Positions 1-8,210 of a DNA stretch of 64,000 bases are shown here, piece by piece. Source of the DNA: JADCCX01 sp051649305. GTDB taxonomy: Bacteria; Pseudomonadota; Alphaproteobacteria; Rhizobiales; Beijerinckiaceae. The position numbers were made by a program, and so were the translations under genes. The notes below the pieces were generated by a model, which was given only the letters and a program-made list of their open reading frames with translations, ran no database searches and had not been told where the DNA came from. Location: assembly GCA_051649305.1 (NCBI GenBank), contig JBOFGV010000087.1, forward strand, positions 43,462 to 107,461, given 5' to 3'. Position 1 is the first letter of the stretch. The number at the start of each line of letters is the position of its first letter.

Positions 1-551
1 CGCTTGGCTGGCGGCGACACATGCTGCAGCGCAAAGGGAGCAACGCCGCCCTCAAGGGCCTTGAACCACTCATAGGCAACCAGCGAGACCGACTGCGCCA
101 GATTGAGCGAGGAATGCTCCGGGTTCACAGCAAAGGAGACGATAGCATCCGCCAGTGCAATCTCGTCATTGGTCATGCCCGTGCGTTCCGGCCCAAACAG
201 GATGCCAACGCGTTGGTCAGCCTCGCCGCGCGCTTTTGCTTCCTGCGCAAAGCCTTCTGCGCTGACCACTGGCTTGGCCTGATCCCTCTCACGGGCAGTT
301 GTGGCAAACACACGGTTGAGATCGGCGATTGCATCGGCGGCGGTGTCAAACAGCTTGGCCTGCCGCACAGTCGGGTGTGCACCGACGGCAGAATCAACTG
401 CTGCCTGAAAAACGGCTGAGTCCTCGCCCCAGCCATCGCGCGGTGCAACGAGCCGCAGTTCAAACAGGCCAAAGTTCGCCATGGCACGGGCGGCCATGCC
501 GATGTTCTGCCCCATCTGCGGGCGGACAAGAATGATAACAGGAGATTTCAA
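1..551 (-). CDS. trmJ: TrmJ/SpoU-family RNA 2'-O-methyltransferase (3' end beyond window)
   Basis: Seen: the minus-strand reading from a TTG at 551 gives KSPVIILVRPQMGQNIGMAA..., the N-terminal SPOUT methyltransferase pattern (hydrophobic strand, then N-x-G-x-x-A-R-A). Further on come a LFGPERTGM-type motif 2 and a SSLNLAQSV-type motif 3, which build the trefoil-knot S-adenosylmethionine site. Family knowledge: TrmJ methylates the 2'-O of nucleotide 32 of tRNAs in the cytoplasm. The frame is still open at base 1, so the C-terminal part is missing. The TTG start overlaps the TGA of the preceding RelE gene (TTGA); no ATG lies upstream in frame before the homology begins, which is why I chose TTG. 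Translation is probably coupled to the toxin gene. Family call is firm; exact tRNA target is inferred. Confidence 0.85.
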   Translation of the reverse strand, partial: MKSPVIILVRPQMGQNIGMAARAMANFGLFELRLVAPRDGWGEDSAVFQAAVDSAVGAHPTVRQAKLFDTAADAIADLNRVFATTARERDQAKPVVSAEGFAQEAKARGEADQRVGILFGPERTGMTNDEIALADAIVSFAVNPEHSSLNLAQSVSLVAYEWFKALEGGVAPFALQHVSPPAK

Positions 552-823
552 CGATAGACCTCGCGGCGGTGGGCGACTGCAAGCACGAACACTTTGAATT
601 GGTTGTCTTTGATTTCAGCGATGATGCGGTAGATTCCGACACGGTATCGCCAATACCCTTTGAGATCGCCAGTCAGAGGCTTTCCGTGCAGTCTCGGATT
701 GCTTTCCTTCAAAATCCGCTCGTCAATGTAGCGCAAAATCTCTCGCGCTGAATCGGCGGGCAATTTGCGGAGTTCTTTCAAAGCCCGTGGATCAATTTCA
801 ACGGTCCAGACGGACTGAGTCAC
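548..823 (-). CDS. RelE/ParE-type toxin
   Basis: A 91-residue basic protein starting TQSVWTVEIDPRALKELRKL, with the small RelE-fold layout: an N-terminal strand, a helix pair rich in Lys/Arg/Glu, the central GYWRYRVGIYRIIAEI strand pair and a final VFVLAVAHRREVYR strand. RelE family toxins cleave mRNA in the ribosomal A site, while ParE members poison gyrase; the sequence alone does not settle which applies here. The GTG start overlaps the antitoxin TGA as GTGA, and its own TGA overlaps the trmJ TTG, so antitoxin, toxin and trmJ form a tightly coupled unit. Length and context fit an intact toxin. Confidence 0.85.
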   Translation of the reverse strand: MTQSVWTVEIDPRALKELRKLPADSAREILRYIDERILKESNPRLHGKPLTGDLKGYWRYRVGIYRIIAEIKDNQFKVFVLAVAHRREVYR

Positions 824-1059
824 TTCTGGCCACTCTGGGTCGATTGCTTTGGCTTCAGGTCAAATTCAGCCAGAACGTCGTCAAGAGCTACACCAGCTTG
901 TGGATTATGACTCCGCTCACTGGCAGTATAATAATCTTCAAGGTCTTCGATTTTTTCCAGAAGCGCCTCTCGTGCATAGAAGCTCTTTGTGCGTCCCGTG
1001 CGTTTGGCGAGCGCTTCAAGGCGTTTTTCAAGATCGGGTGGAAGCCGGAGTGCCAGCAT
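820..1059 (-). CDS. ribbon-helix-helix antitoxin (RelB-like)
   Basis: A 79-residue protein beginning MLALRLPPDLEKRLEALAKR. The N-terminal strand plus two helices (about residues 1-45) is the ribbon-helix-helix DNA-binding pattern of RelB/CopG-type antitoxins, followed by an acidic tail (DDVLAEFDL, about 60-68) of the kind that wraps the toxin. I chose the ATG at 1059 because it has AAGGAG nearby upstream and starts exactly at the conserved domain; a longer in-frame reading to 1197 would run through the operator palindrome. It presumably neutralises the RelE-like product and represses its own promoter through the palindrome at 1072-1093. Confidence 0.85.
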   Translation of the reverse strand: MLALRLPPDLEKRLEALAKRTGRTKSFYAREALLEKIEDLEDYYTASERSHNPQAGVALDDVLAEFDLKPKQSTQSGQK

Positions 1060-1071
1060 GGGTAAGTCTCC

Positions 1072-1093
1072 TTTGCTATACATGTATAGCAAA
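1072..1093. promoter_or_regulatory. 22-bp perfect palindrome, likely TA operator
   Basis: The half-site TTTGCTATACA is followed directly by its exact reverse complement. It lies 13 bases upstream of the antitoxin start codon, where autorepression by a ribbon-helix-helix antitoxin would act. The ten bases CTTTGCTATA recur at 1141-1150, ahead of the divergent icd gene, which may indicate a second half-site or a shared -10-like element. Function is inferred. Confidence 0.65.
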
Positions 1094-1214
1094 TCATCTT
1101 CCTTATTGAAAGCCGCTCTCCCCTTTCCGTCATCACAGACCTTTGCTATAGCGCGCCCATGTGTTTGCCATCCGGCAGCCAGATGACCGTCACTCAAAAT
1201 CGGGAATGCATTTT

Positions 1215-2429
1215 ATGAACAAGATCAAGGTAGCCAATCCTGTTGTGGATATGGACGGCGACGAGATGACCCGCATCATCTGGCAGTACATCAAGGACAA
1301 ATTGATCTTCCCGTATCTCGATATCAAATTGGATTACTACGACCTCTCGGTCGAGAACCGCGATGCGACCAACGACAAGGTCACTGTTGATGCAGCAGAA
1401 GCCACCAAGCGCCACGGCGTGGCGGTGAAGTGCGCGACGATCACGCCTGATGAAGCCCGCGTCAAGGAGTTCAATCTCAAGGAAATGTGGAAGAGCCCGA
1501 ACGGCACCATCCGCAACATTCTGGGCGGCGTGATCTTCCGCGAACCCATCATCTGCAAGAACGTACCACGTCTGGTGCCAGGCTGGACACAGCCAATCGT
1601 GGTTGGCCGCCACGCTTTCGGTGACCAGTACCGCGCCACAGATTTCAAGTTCCCCGGTAAGGGCACCTTGACCATCAAGTTCGTTGGTGAAGACGGCAAA
1701 GTGATCGAGAAGGAAGTGTTTAAGGCCCCGGCTGCCGGCGTGGCTATGGCCATGTACAACCTTGATGATTCCATCCGTGATTTTGCCCGCGCTTCGCTCA
1801 ACTATGGCTTGAACCGCAAGTATCCTGTTTATCTCTCCACCAAGAACACCATCCTCAAGACCTATGACGGTCGCTTCAAGGACATCTTCCAGGAAATCTT
1901 TGACACAGAATTCAAGGCGCAGTTCGATGCCTTGAACATCACCTACGAGCACCGCCTGATTGACGACATGGTGGCTGCAGCCATCAAGTGGTCCGGCGGT
2001 TATGTCTGGGCCTGCAAGAACTACGATGGTGACGTGCAGTCCGATATCGTGGCGCAGGGCTTTGGCTCGCTCGGCCTGATGACATCCGTGCTGCTGACAC
2101 CCGATGGCAAGATCGTGGAATCGGAAGCCGCCCACGGCACCGTCACACGCCACTACCGCGAGCATCAGAAGGGCAAAGAAACCTCGACCAACTCGATCGC
2201 GTCGATCTTCGCATGGACCCGTGGACTGGCGCACCGCGCCAAGCTCGACAACAATGCCGAACTGGCAAAGTTCGCCACAACGCTCGAGAAGGTCTGCGTG
2301 GACACAGTTGAGCAGGGCTACATGACCAAGGATCTCGCCTTGCTTGTGGGCGCTGACCAGAAGTGGCTCTCCACAACCGGCTTCCTCGACAAGATCAGCG
2401 AAAATCTGACCAAGGCGATGGCAGCCTGA
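1215..2429 (+). CDS. icd: NADP-dependent isocitrate dehydrogenase
   Basis: 404 residues from MNKIKVANPVVDMDGDEMTR, the length and N-terminus of the homodimeric 'eukaryotic-like' NADP-IDH family. It contains the substrate-binding SPNGTIRN segment (residues 94-101) and the conserved SEAAHGTVTRHYR region near the C-terminal third. It oxidatively decarboxylates isocitrate to 2-oxoglutarate in the TCA cycle. An in-frame GTG at 1161 would add 18 residues unlike the family, so the ATG at 1215 is preferred; no strong Shine-Dalgarno is visible. It is divergent from the TA-trmJ unit and ends at a hairpin shared with the convergent chemoreceptor gene. Confidence 0.95.
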   Translation: MNKIKVANPVVDMDGDEMTRIIWQYIKDKLIFPYLDIKLDYYDLSVENRDATNDKVTVDAAEATKRHGVAVKCATITPDEARVKEFNLKEMWKSPNGTIRNILGGVIFREPIICKNVPRLVPGWTQPIVVGRHAFGDQYRATDFKFPGKGTLTIKFVGEDGKVIEKEVFKAPAAGVAMAMYNLDDSIRDFARASLNYGLNRKYPVYLSTKNTILKTYDGRFKDIFQEIFDTEFKAQFDALNITYEHRLIDDMVAAAIKWSGGYVWACKNYDGDVQSDIVAQGFGSLGLMTSVLLTPDGKIVESEAAHGTVTRHYREHQKGKETSTNSIASIFAWTRGLAHRAKLDNNAELAKFATTLEKVCVDTVEQGYMTKDLALLVGADQKWLSTTGFLDKISENLTKAMAA

Positions 2430-2453
2430 TCAGGCAGGTTTTGGAGTGAGATT

Positions 2454-2483
2454 AAAAGGCCTCGGGAAACCGGGGCCTTTTTT
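2454..2483. terminator. bidirectional intrinsic terminator between icd and chemoreceptor gene
   Basis: AAAAGGCCTCGG and CCGGGGCCTTTTTT form a GC-rich stem with a three-base loop and a T run (with an A run on the other side). It lies just after the icd stop and overlaps the last bases of the convergent gene, so it can serve both. Confidence 0.8.
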
Positions 2484-3822
2484 ATGCTGCTTTGAGCTTG
2501 TCCGAAAAAGCAGTCACATCCCGTTTCAGGTCCGCCCCTACCTGTGCCAGAACAGCAATCGCATCCTGCAGGTTATGGCTTTCATGCGAGGTCTTCTCAA
2601 TCAGGGAAGAAGCCGTGGAGTAGCCCTCGCTGGCCTGCACAATCTGACCGACCGTATCATGCAGGCTGCGGCTCAACTCGGAAGTCAGGGCGCTCTGTTG
2701 CGTAACGGCTGACGCCACTTCGCCGGCATTCATTGAAAGCTTCATCATGGAAGCATCAATGGCACCAATCTCTGTGACGGAAAGCGATGTGCCAGCCTGC
2801 ACCGCGGCAATTTGAGCAACGATGTCCTGTGTCGCCTTGCTGGTTTCACTGGCAAGAGCTTTCACTTCCTGTGCAACAACAGCAAAACCACGGCCAGCAT
2901 CGCCTGCGCGTGCAGCCTCAATTGTGGCGTTAAGGGCCAGCAGGTTGGTTTGTTCTGCAATGCTGCTGATCAGGCCTGCAATCGAGCCAATCTTTTCTGT
3001 AACCTGCTGCAAATTACCAATCGCAGTGCGTGCACTGGTAACTGCAACCTCTGCATCGCTGACAGCACTGCGTCCAATTTCTGCGCGCTGCGCCAATTCA
3101 CTCGTTGCTTGTGCAAGCTCTTCTGTGCTTGTTGCCGAGGATGTCAGATTGGCATTGCCGTACTCAGCCGCATTGGCTGCTGACTGACTTTGCTGCAATG
3201 CCTGCTTTGCTGCTTCAAAAACACTTTTGCTGGAGGTTGCAACAGTGTCTGAAACGGCGACCAGCTTGTTGGATATTGTCTCAACCGAGGCCTGAAAGCG
3301 CGCTACCTCTTCGGCTACCCGCGCAGTTTTGTCTTTTTCCTGTTTCGAAACGGCGAAGAAATGGAAGGCCAGCATGATGCCGGCATCACAGTTCAAAAGA
3401 CGTTGAAACATTGCCATATCTGACAGGGTCTGCTTGCTGGCAGGTAGCAATCCGGCAGTGTTCTGCGCCATGGCAGATTGGTAGATGTATCCGTTGCAGG
3501 CGAATACAGCGCGCAGGTCAGGTCCCACTTCGGCCAGCTTTTTGCTGGTCTCTTCAAGCCGGTCACTGTGGCTGCCATCGAACCCTTTTGCAAAAAGCTG
3601 TTCATAGTGGTTGACCAGATGATCACAGGTCAGGCCTCTGTTTTGCTGAAATGCCTTTTCAAGACTCGGCATGGTCTTTGCGATATCTGCGAATGCATCA
3701 ACGCTCGGCCGAATAAAGCCAAGCCCTTTGCTCCGCAACCTTGCAAGGACTGTAGCAACTGTTTCAACTTCAAGTCCGTAGACTTTGTAGCGTTCCTGAA
3801 AAGCAAGCTGCGAGCGACTCAT
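2482..3822 (-). CDS. soluble chemoreceptor with globin-sensor-like N-terminus
   Basis: 446 residues from ATG (MSRSQLAFQERYKVY); a TTG four codons upstream is also open. Residues about 1-165 are helical and resemble the globin-coupled sensor (protoglobin/HemAT) domain. Residues about 190-445 are a methyl-accepting coiled-coil signalling domain with the conserved hairpin tip (SIAEQTNLLALNATIEAARA) that contacts CheA/CheW. No membrane segment is visible, so it should be a cytoplasmic receptor. The stretch where haem-binding members carry the proximal H-x-x-I-G-L motif reads KKLAEVGPDL here, without His, so haem/oxygen sensing is doubtful. No C-terminal CheR/CheB-binding pentapeptide is seen. Converges on icd. 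Confidence 0.8.
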   Translation of the reverse strand: MSRSQLAFQERYKVYGLEVETVATVLARLRSKGLGFIRPSVDAFADIAKTMPSLEKAFQQNRGLTCDHLVNHYEQLFAKGFDGSHSDRLEETSKKLAEVGPDLRAVFACNGYIYQSAMAQNTAGLLPASKQTLSDMAMFQRLLNCDAGIMLAFHFFAVSKQEKDKTARVAEEVARFQASVETISNKLVAVSDTVATSSKSVFEAAKQALQQSQSAANAAEYGNANLTSSATSTEELAQATSELAQRAEIGRSAVSDAEVAVTSARTAIGNLQQVTEKIGSIAGLISSIAEQTNLLALNATIEAARAGDAGRGFAVVAQEVKALASETSKATQDIVAQIAAVQAGTSLSVTEIGAIDASMMKLSMNAGEVASAVTQQSALTSELSRSLHDTVGQIVQASEGYSTASSLIEKTSHESHNLQDAIAVLAQVGADLKRDVTAFSDKLKAA

Positions 3823-3905
3823 GTTTTGTCCCAATTTTTGTTGGTTTCAACATGGGAAAGATTGGTAAAGCAGTCGCTAAGAGATCCATGAAATTTGGCA
3901 TAAAA

Positions 3906-3936
3906 ACAAAAAAACCGCCTGAAAGGCGGTTTTTTA
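3906..3936 (-). terminator. intrinsic terminator of rpsD
   Basis: AAAACCGCCT / AGGCGGTTTT stem with a very short loop, flanked by an A run on one side and a T run on the other, directly downstream of rpsD on the minus strand. Confidence 0.8.
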
Positions 3937-3960
3937 TTCGTTTGAACAGATGTTCTGCAA

Positions 3961-4578
3961 TTAGCGCGAGTAAAACTCAACCACCAGGTTTGGTTCCATC
4001 TGTGTTGGGTAAGGAACTTCCGACAGGCCTGGGCGGCGTGTCAGCTTGGTCGACATCTTGGCGTGGTCGACTTCCATGAAGTCTGGCACATCGCGTTCTG
4101 CAAGCTGGCTGGCGACAACCACGAACTCAAGCTGACGTGAGGTTTCTTTCACGGAAACAACGTCACCTGGCTTCACCTGATATGAAGCAATGTTCACCTT
4201 CTTGCCATTGACCATAACGTGGCCATGGTTGACGAACTGGCGGGCAGCAAACACGGTTGCCACGAACTTGGCGCGATACACAACGGTGTCCAGACGGCCT
4301 TCGAGGAGACCAATCAGGTTCTCACCGGCGTCGCCGCGCATGCGCAGGGCTTCATGGTAGTAGCTGCGGAACTGCTTTTCCGAGATCGAGCCGTAGTAGC
4401 CCTTGAGCTTCTGCTTGGCTTTCAGCTGTGTACCAAAGTCCGACAGCTTGCCCTTGCGGCGCTGTCCGTGCTGGCCTGGGCCATATTCACGCTTGTTGAC
4501 GGGAGACTTGGGACGACCCCAGATATTTTCGCCCATACGGCGATCAATTTTGTATTTGGCTTCGGCGCGCTTTGTCAT
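3961..4578 (-). CDS. rpsD: 30S ribosomal protein S4
   Basis: 205 residues, MTKRAEAKYKIDRRMGENIW..., the standard length for S4. The N-terminal basic region is followed by an S4 RNA-binding domain (about residues 94-155, containing RLDTVVYRAKF and RQFVNHGHVMVNGKKVNI). S4 is a primary 16S rRNA-binding protein that initiates 30S assembly; in E. coli it also represses its own operon. Here rpsD stands alone, bounded by its own terminator and preceded by a leader at 4583-4640 that can fold over the GAGGAAC Shine-Dalgarno. Confidence 0.97.
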   Translation of the reverse strand: MTKRAEAKYKIDRRMGENIWGRPKSPVNKREYGPGQHGQRRKGKLSDFGTQLKAKQKLKGYYGSISEKQFRSYYHEALRMRGDAGENLIGLLEGRLDTVVYRAKFVATVFAARQFVNHGHVMVNGKKVNIASYQVKPGDVVSVKETSRQLEFVVVASQLAERDVPDFMEVDHAKMSTKLTRRPGLSEVPYPTQMEPNLVVEFYSR

Positions 4579-4582
4579 CGCT

Positions 4583-4640
4583 GTTCCTCAAAAGAACGGT
4601 GTTGAAAATGGTCCGTGATTGCTCACGGATTGTGAGGAAC
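4583..4640 (-). promoter_or_regulatory. structured 5' leader of rpsD, candidate S4 autoregulatory element
   Basis: Read on the minus strand, GTTCCTCA (4640-4633) pairs perfectly with TGAGGAAC (4590-4583), and the latter contains the rpsD Shine-Dalgarno. Inside lies a second hairpin, TCCGTGA-GCAA-TCACGGA, with a GNRA tetraloop. A ribosome-binding site held in a stem next to a tetraloop hairpin suggests translational feedback by S4; this is inference from the fold only. Confidence 0.55.
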
Positions 4641-4708
4641 GCGCCCTCCTCTGGAACCTTTTGGGAACCTGACAGGCAGCGATGCGAACCGCCGCCACGG
4701 GTGCGTGT

Positions 4709-4740
4709 AAAAAACCACGCGGGCCCAACAGGACCCGCGC
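4709..4740 (-). terminator. intrinsic terminator downstream of murI
   Basis: On the minus strand CGCGGGTCC-TGTT-GGGCCCGCG forms a nine-pair stem (one G-U pair), followed by TGGTTTTTT. It lies about 70 bases past the murI stop. Confidence 0.75.
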
Positions 4741-4807
4741 GATGGCTGGCTTAAACGGGATTGAGGCTGAAATGTCAACCGGGGGAGGGGCAGTAAACTG
4801 AGCCGAC

Positions 4808-5635
4808 TTACACAAAAGACGCGAAAAATGGCGTTTTTTGATCAATCACGAGCTGATAGCCAGCAAGCGCTTTCTGCAACGACGCAGGTATAGCAGCGTT
4901 TCCTGCGGTAAAATAGGCAGTTCCCGATGATGCCGTATCACCACTGGCTGTATTCTTTGATGGAAGCAAACTGATCATCCGCTTGGCAATGGCAGGTGCA
5001 GGATCAATCCACATTACCTCCCAGGGCGCGATGCGCTTGTAGACATCCAGCAGCAGCGGATAATGCGTGCATGCCAGCGCAATGGCATCAGTGCGCACGC
5101 CGTCCCGCTCTTTGAAGCAGGGCAGAATCTCGGCAAGCACATCGGCATCCAACACGGTTTCGCCCCGCAGGAAGCTCTCCGCCAATCGGGCGAGGTTTGG
5201 CGCGCCCACAAGATTAACCCTGCAATCCGCAGCATGCGCGATGATGAGATCGTGTGTGTACTCACGGCTGACAGTGCCCGGCGTTCCAAGCACGGAAATG
5301 GTGCATGTTTTTGAAAGCTGTGCCGCTGTCTTGACGGCTGGAACAGTGCCCACAAAGGGAATGTTGAACAGGCTGCGCAACGAGGGCAGGCAAATAGTGG
5401 AGGCAGTGTTGCAGGCAATGATCACAATATCCGGCTGGAAGCGCGCGATCAGCTTTCCCATGACATCGTTTACACGCGCTATCAGAACATCCTGCGCAAG
5501 CCTGCCGTAGGGAAAGGCCGCATCATCAGCCACATAGATGTAACATGCAGCAGGCAAGGATTTGATGAGCTCGGCATAAACGGTCAAACCGCCAACGCCT
5601 GAATCAAACACCAGAACAGTGGGAAGACCAGTCAT
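4808..5635 (-). CDS. murI: glutamate racemase
   Basis: 275 residues with the family hallmarks: FDSGVGG (Asp11), IIACNTAST (Cys75) and ACTHYPLL (Cys189-Thr-His191). The two cysteines are the acid/base pair that interconverts L- and D-glutamate; D-glutamate is used for peptidoglycan precursors in the cytoplasm. It is read in the same direction as rpsD but has its own terminator in between. Full length, with no anomaly. Confidence 0.95.
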   Translation of the reverse strand: MTGLPTVLVFDSGVGGLTVYAELIKSLPAACYIYVADDAAFPYGRLAQDVLIARVNDVMGKLIARFQPDIVIIACNTASTICLPSLRSLFNIPFVGTVPAVKTAAQLSKTCTISVLGTPGTVSREYTHDLIIAHAADCRVNLVGAPNLARLAESFLRGETVLDADVLAEILPCFKERDGVRTDAIALACTHYPLLLDVYKRIAPWEVMWIDPAPAIAKRMISLLPSKNTASGDTASSGTAYFTAGNAAIPASLQKALAGYQLVIDQKTPFFASFV

Positions 5636-5688
5636 AACCGATGCATAGACTGAGTCGCCGCTGCAGGGCAGTGGCAGTCCACCGATGC

Positions 5689-7044
5689 TTAGCGCAGGCT
5701 GCCAGTACTCAGGCTGTTCGCCACCTGTCTGGCGGCATCACGACCAGCGATGTAAGCACCGCCCGCTGTCATGGAGTAAACGCCCGCTGTGGCTTCTCCG
5801 GCAAACCAGATGCGGTTGCCAACCGGCCTTGCAAGAGCGTCCCTGCTGCGCATCTTGCCCGGCAGCGCAACAGCATAGCTCCCAAGCGCATGGGGGTCTT
5901 CCGACCACCCAGCGAGACGCCCGCCCTTGAAGAGCTTGCGCGCATCACTGCCTGCTATCTTCAAAAAGCGCTCAAGCGCATGATCGACTGCAGCCGCTTC
6001 TCCCTGCTTTGCGAGACCACGGGCATAATCACCGCCGAATGTCGCAACCACGAGATCGTTGTTCTGCGGCCATGCTTCAAAGGTCATGGCGCGTGCGGGG
6101 TCGCCAATTTCGGCCAGAAACTGATGGGGCGTGAAGCCAAAGCGCTCTTTTGGTTTATCATCGGTTGTGCCTTCAGCCGCTCCAAACCGCAGGGCGATCT
6201 TTGAAAGCGCACCCATGCGCAGGCCCTGAATCGCCGCTGTGGTACTAGCAGGAAGGGCAGGTTTGAACTTGATATGCCCGGCGTTCAGCACGCCGATCGG
6301 CACTGTGATGATCAGCTTGCGGGCGCGGATGGTGCCCTTGTCCGTGGTCACGATGATGGTCTGGCCGCTCCAGTCGACAGCGGTAGCTTTCACACCCAGA
6401 CGCGGATTGAGTGCCATGCCGGTTTTAGCAACCAAAGTGCCATAGCCGCCAGGGACCAATCTGTTTTGCCCACCTTCCAGCCGTTGCCAGTCCGTTACCG
6501 AAACCCGCTCCGGATCTTCACCGGCTGCCATCTGTGACTGGATGCGGGCGGCATCCTGCAGCTCCTGATCCGCTTCACTGATTGCGTCAGCAATGGAGGT
6601 GTCTTCGCGCTCCTCGATATCCTCATAAATTTCAAAAAGCCTTCGGGAATTGCCTGAACGACGCGCCATCTCGTCGCCGGCCAAAGCCTGCCCATTGCGA
6701 TAGGCGATGGAGCCGCTCCACAGGCGATAACCACCCTGCAGATCAACGCCCGCTTCCTGCGCAACTGCACTCCATGGGTTTGTCTCGGCAAAATGGATAT
6801 AGGCTGCACCGGCATCAAAGGGCTGGCCCAGTGTGGTGTCGGTATGAACGCGCCCACCGGCACGATCACGCGATTCAATCAGGATAAAACGCTTGCCTGA
6901 TTTAGCGAGTTCCCGCGCGGCGGCGATTCCTGCGGAACCCGCCCCGATGATCACAACATCGGTGTCATCTGCACGCGCCTGACCCGCTGCCAGCATGGCG
7001 GCACCGGCAAGAATGGAACGGCGATTGAAAAAGATACGGCTCAT
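5689..7044 (-). CDS. flavin-containing amine oxidoreductase with Tat-like leader
   Basis: 451 residues. The N-terminus carries Arg8-Arg9 in NRRSIL, then a hydrophobic stretch and an ARA cleavage-like site near residue 25, suggesting Tat export of a folded flavoprotein. VVIIGAGSAG (dinucleotide-binding, about 31-40) and the downstream ESRDRAGGRVHT segment bind FAD, and the C-terminal RIWFAGEAT...AGGAYIAGR pattern is that of monoamine oxidase-like proteins. It probably oxidises a primary or secondary amine in the periplasm; substrate unknown. A TGACA-GTTT-TGTCA inverted repeat (7105-7118) lies in the gap upstream. Confidence 0.8.
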   Translation of the reverse strand: MSRIFFNRRSILAGAAMLAAGQARADDTDVVIIGAGSAGIAAARELAKSGKRFILIESRDRAGGRVHTDTTLGQPFDAGAAYIHFAETNPWSAVAQEAGVDLQGGYRLWSGSIAYRNGQALAGDEMARRSGNSRRLFEIYEDIEEREDTSIADAISEADQELQDAARIQSQMAAGEDPERVSVTDWQRLEGGQNRLVPGGYGTLVAKTGMALNPRLGVKATAVDWSGQTIIVTTDKGTIRARKLIITVPIGVLNAGHIKFKPALPASTTAAIQGLRMGALSKIALRFGAAEGTTDDKPKERFGFTPHQFLAEIGDPARAMTFEAWPQNNDLVVATFGGDYARGLAKQGEAAAVDHALERFLKIAGSDARKLFKGGRLAGWSEDPHALGSYAVALPGKMRSRDALARPVGNRIWFAGEATAGVYSMTAGGAYIAGRDAARQVANSLSTGSLR

Positions 7045-7120
7045 AGGCGAAGCGTATTCCTCGAGGATTCAGGCAGTATTGCGACGCAGGTTACAACCGA
7101 CAAGTGACAGTTTTGTCATT

Positions 7121-8077
7121 TTACTTTTGATCCGTTCTTTTGAACCGCGCAGCCAGAGGCTTGATGATTTGTGGCATGAGATAAATCGGAAATTGCGCCA
7201 GAGCAAAAAACAAAAACGTTGTCTTTGGCGCGGCCGCACCAAGAGCCGCGATCAGCAGCCCCATGTTACGCTGACAGGTGGCATAGCCCAGCACAAAGCG
7301 ATCAGCCCCTGTCAGAGGCTTCAGCACGACCCATGCTGTTGCAAAGCCGAGGCCCGCCATAACGAAGGCAAAGATCAGAAACTGCAGCACCATCCACGGC
7401 GTTGCCAGCGCTGCTTCCATCACGCCGTCCATGGCTGCAATGGCAAACAGGAAATACATGATGACACCAATGCCATCAAAGGTCGCCTTGTTGGCGCGGA
7501 TGCGCTCAATGCCCAGCACCTTGCGCAACACAACAGAGCCAATGATAGCGCCGCCAATCAGCAGAAGAAGGCGCTGAATCAGCACAGTGATATCGAGCGG
7601 CACGGCTGCTCCTGCCACGAACTCAACGATGATGGGCGAGACGATTGGGGCCAGCGCCGTTGTGACCAGAACGGCTGTCAACAGAAGCGTTGGCTCCAGC
7701 CCCAGCAGCATGGCAACTGCAGGCGCTGACATGATGGGAGGTGCAGCCGCCATCACGGCCAGTCCCAGCACAAGGCCGGGATCAAGGTTGGCCCGACCGA
7801 TACCCATCAGGATAAGCGTGATAACAACGACCGGGGCCAGCACCAGCCAAAGGCAGGCGATGACCAGCGGGCGCGGGCTTCGCAGCAGTCCTTTTACCGC
7901 CTCAGTCTCGGCGCGGGCAAAGGTCAGCATGACAAAAATGAAAATCGTAATCGCCAGCAACGGGCGAGCCGCAGCTGCAAACTGGGGCAGGGCGAGGCCC
8001 ACAAAAATCGAAAGGGCGAATCCTTGTGTGCCATACCGCCCGATGAAAGCGATGGGTTTTAACAGAAAATCGAGCAC
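7121..8077 (-). CDS. bile acid:sodium symporter (BASS)-type transporter
   Basis: About 318 residues from a GTG at 8077 (VLDFLLKPIAFIGRYG); the frame is open to a TTG at 8173, but the extra 32 residues do not look membrane-like or family-like. The protein is almost wholly hydrophobic, with roughly nine to ten predicted membrane helices, a conserved APPIMSAPAVAML segment and a late ATCQRNMGLL motif typical of BASS/SBF transporters. These move organic acids or related anions with sodium at the inner membrane. Substrate not evident. Divergent from the dadA-like gene. The start choice is uncertain. Confidence 0.7.
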   Translation of the reverse strand: MLDFLLKPIAFIGRYGTQGFALSIFVGLALPQFAAAARPLLAITIFIFVMLTFARAETEAVKGLLRSPRPLVIACLWLVLAPVVVITLILMGIGRANLDPGLVLGLAVMAAAPPIMSAPAVAMLLGLEPTLLLTAVLVTTALAPIVSPIIVEFVAGAAVPLDITVLIQRLLLLIGGAIIGSVVLRKVLGIERIRANKATFDGIGVIMYFLFAIAAMDGVMEAALATPWMVLQFLIFAFVMAGLGFATAWVVLKPLTGADRFVLGYATCQRNMGLLIAALGAAAPKTTFLFFALAQFPIYLMPQIIKPLAARFKRTDQK

Positions 8078-8210
8078 TACAGGGTTGCTTTCGCTATAGA
8101 TAAGCCAGAACGGCGTTGTTTTCACAGGGTAAAGCGCAATACAACCCCTTGAAAGTTCGCGCTGTCTTAGCAATTTTCACCATGAGAAAATAGAGAATTC
8201 TGGGGCTGAT

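Noticed and set aside
1194..2234. 346-codon open frame on the minus strand opposite icd
   Set aside because: Antisense shadow of a strongly supported gene; His/Asp-rich translation with no family pattern.
7105..7118. TGACA-GTTT-TGTCA as a terminator
   Set aside because: Only five pairs, with a weak A/T tail; more likely a short operator or chance.
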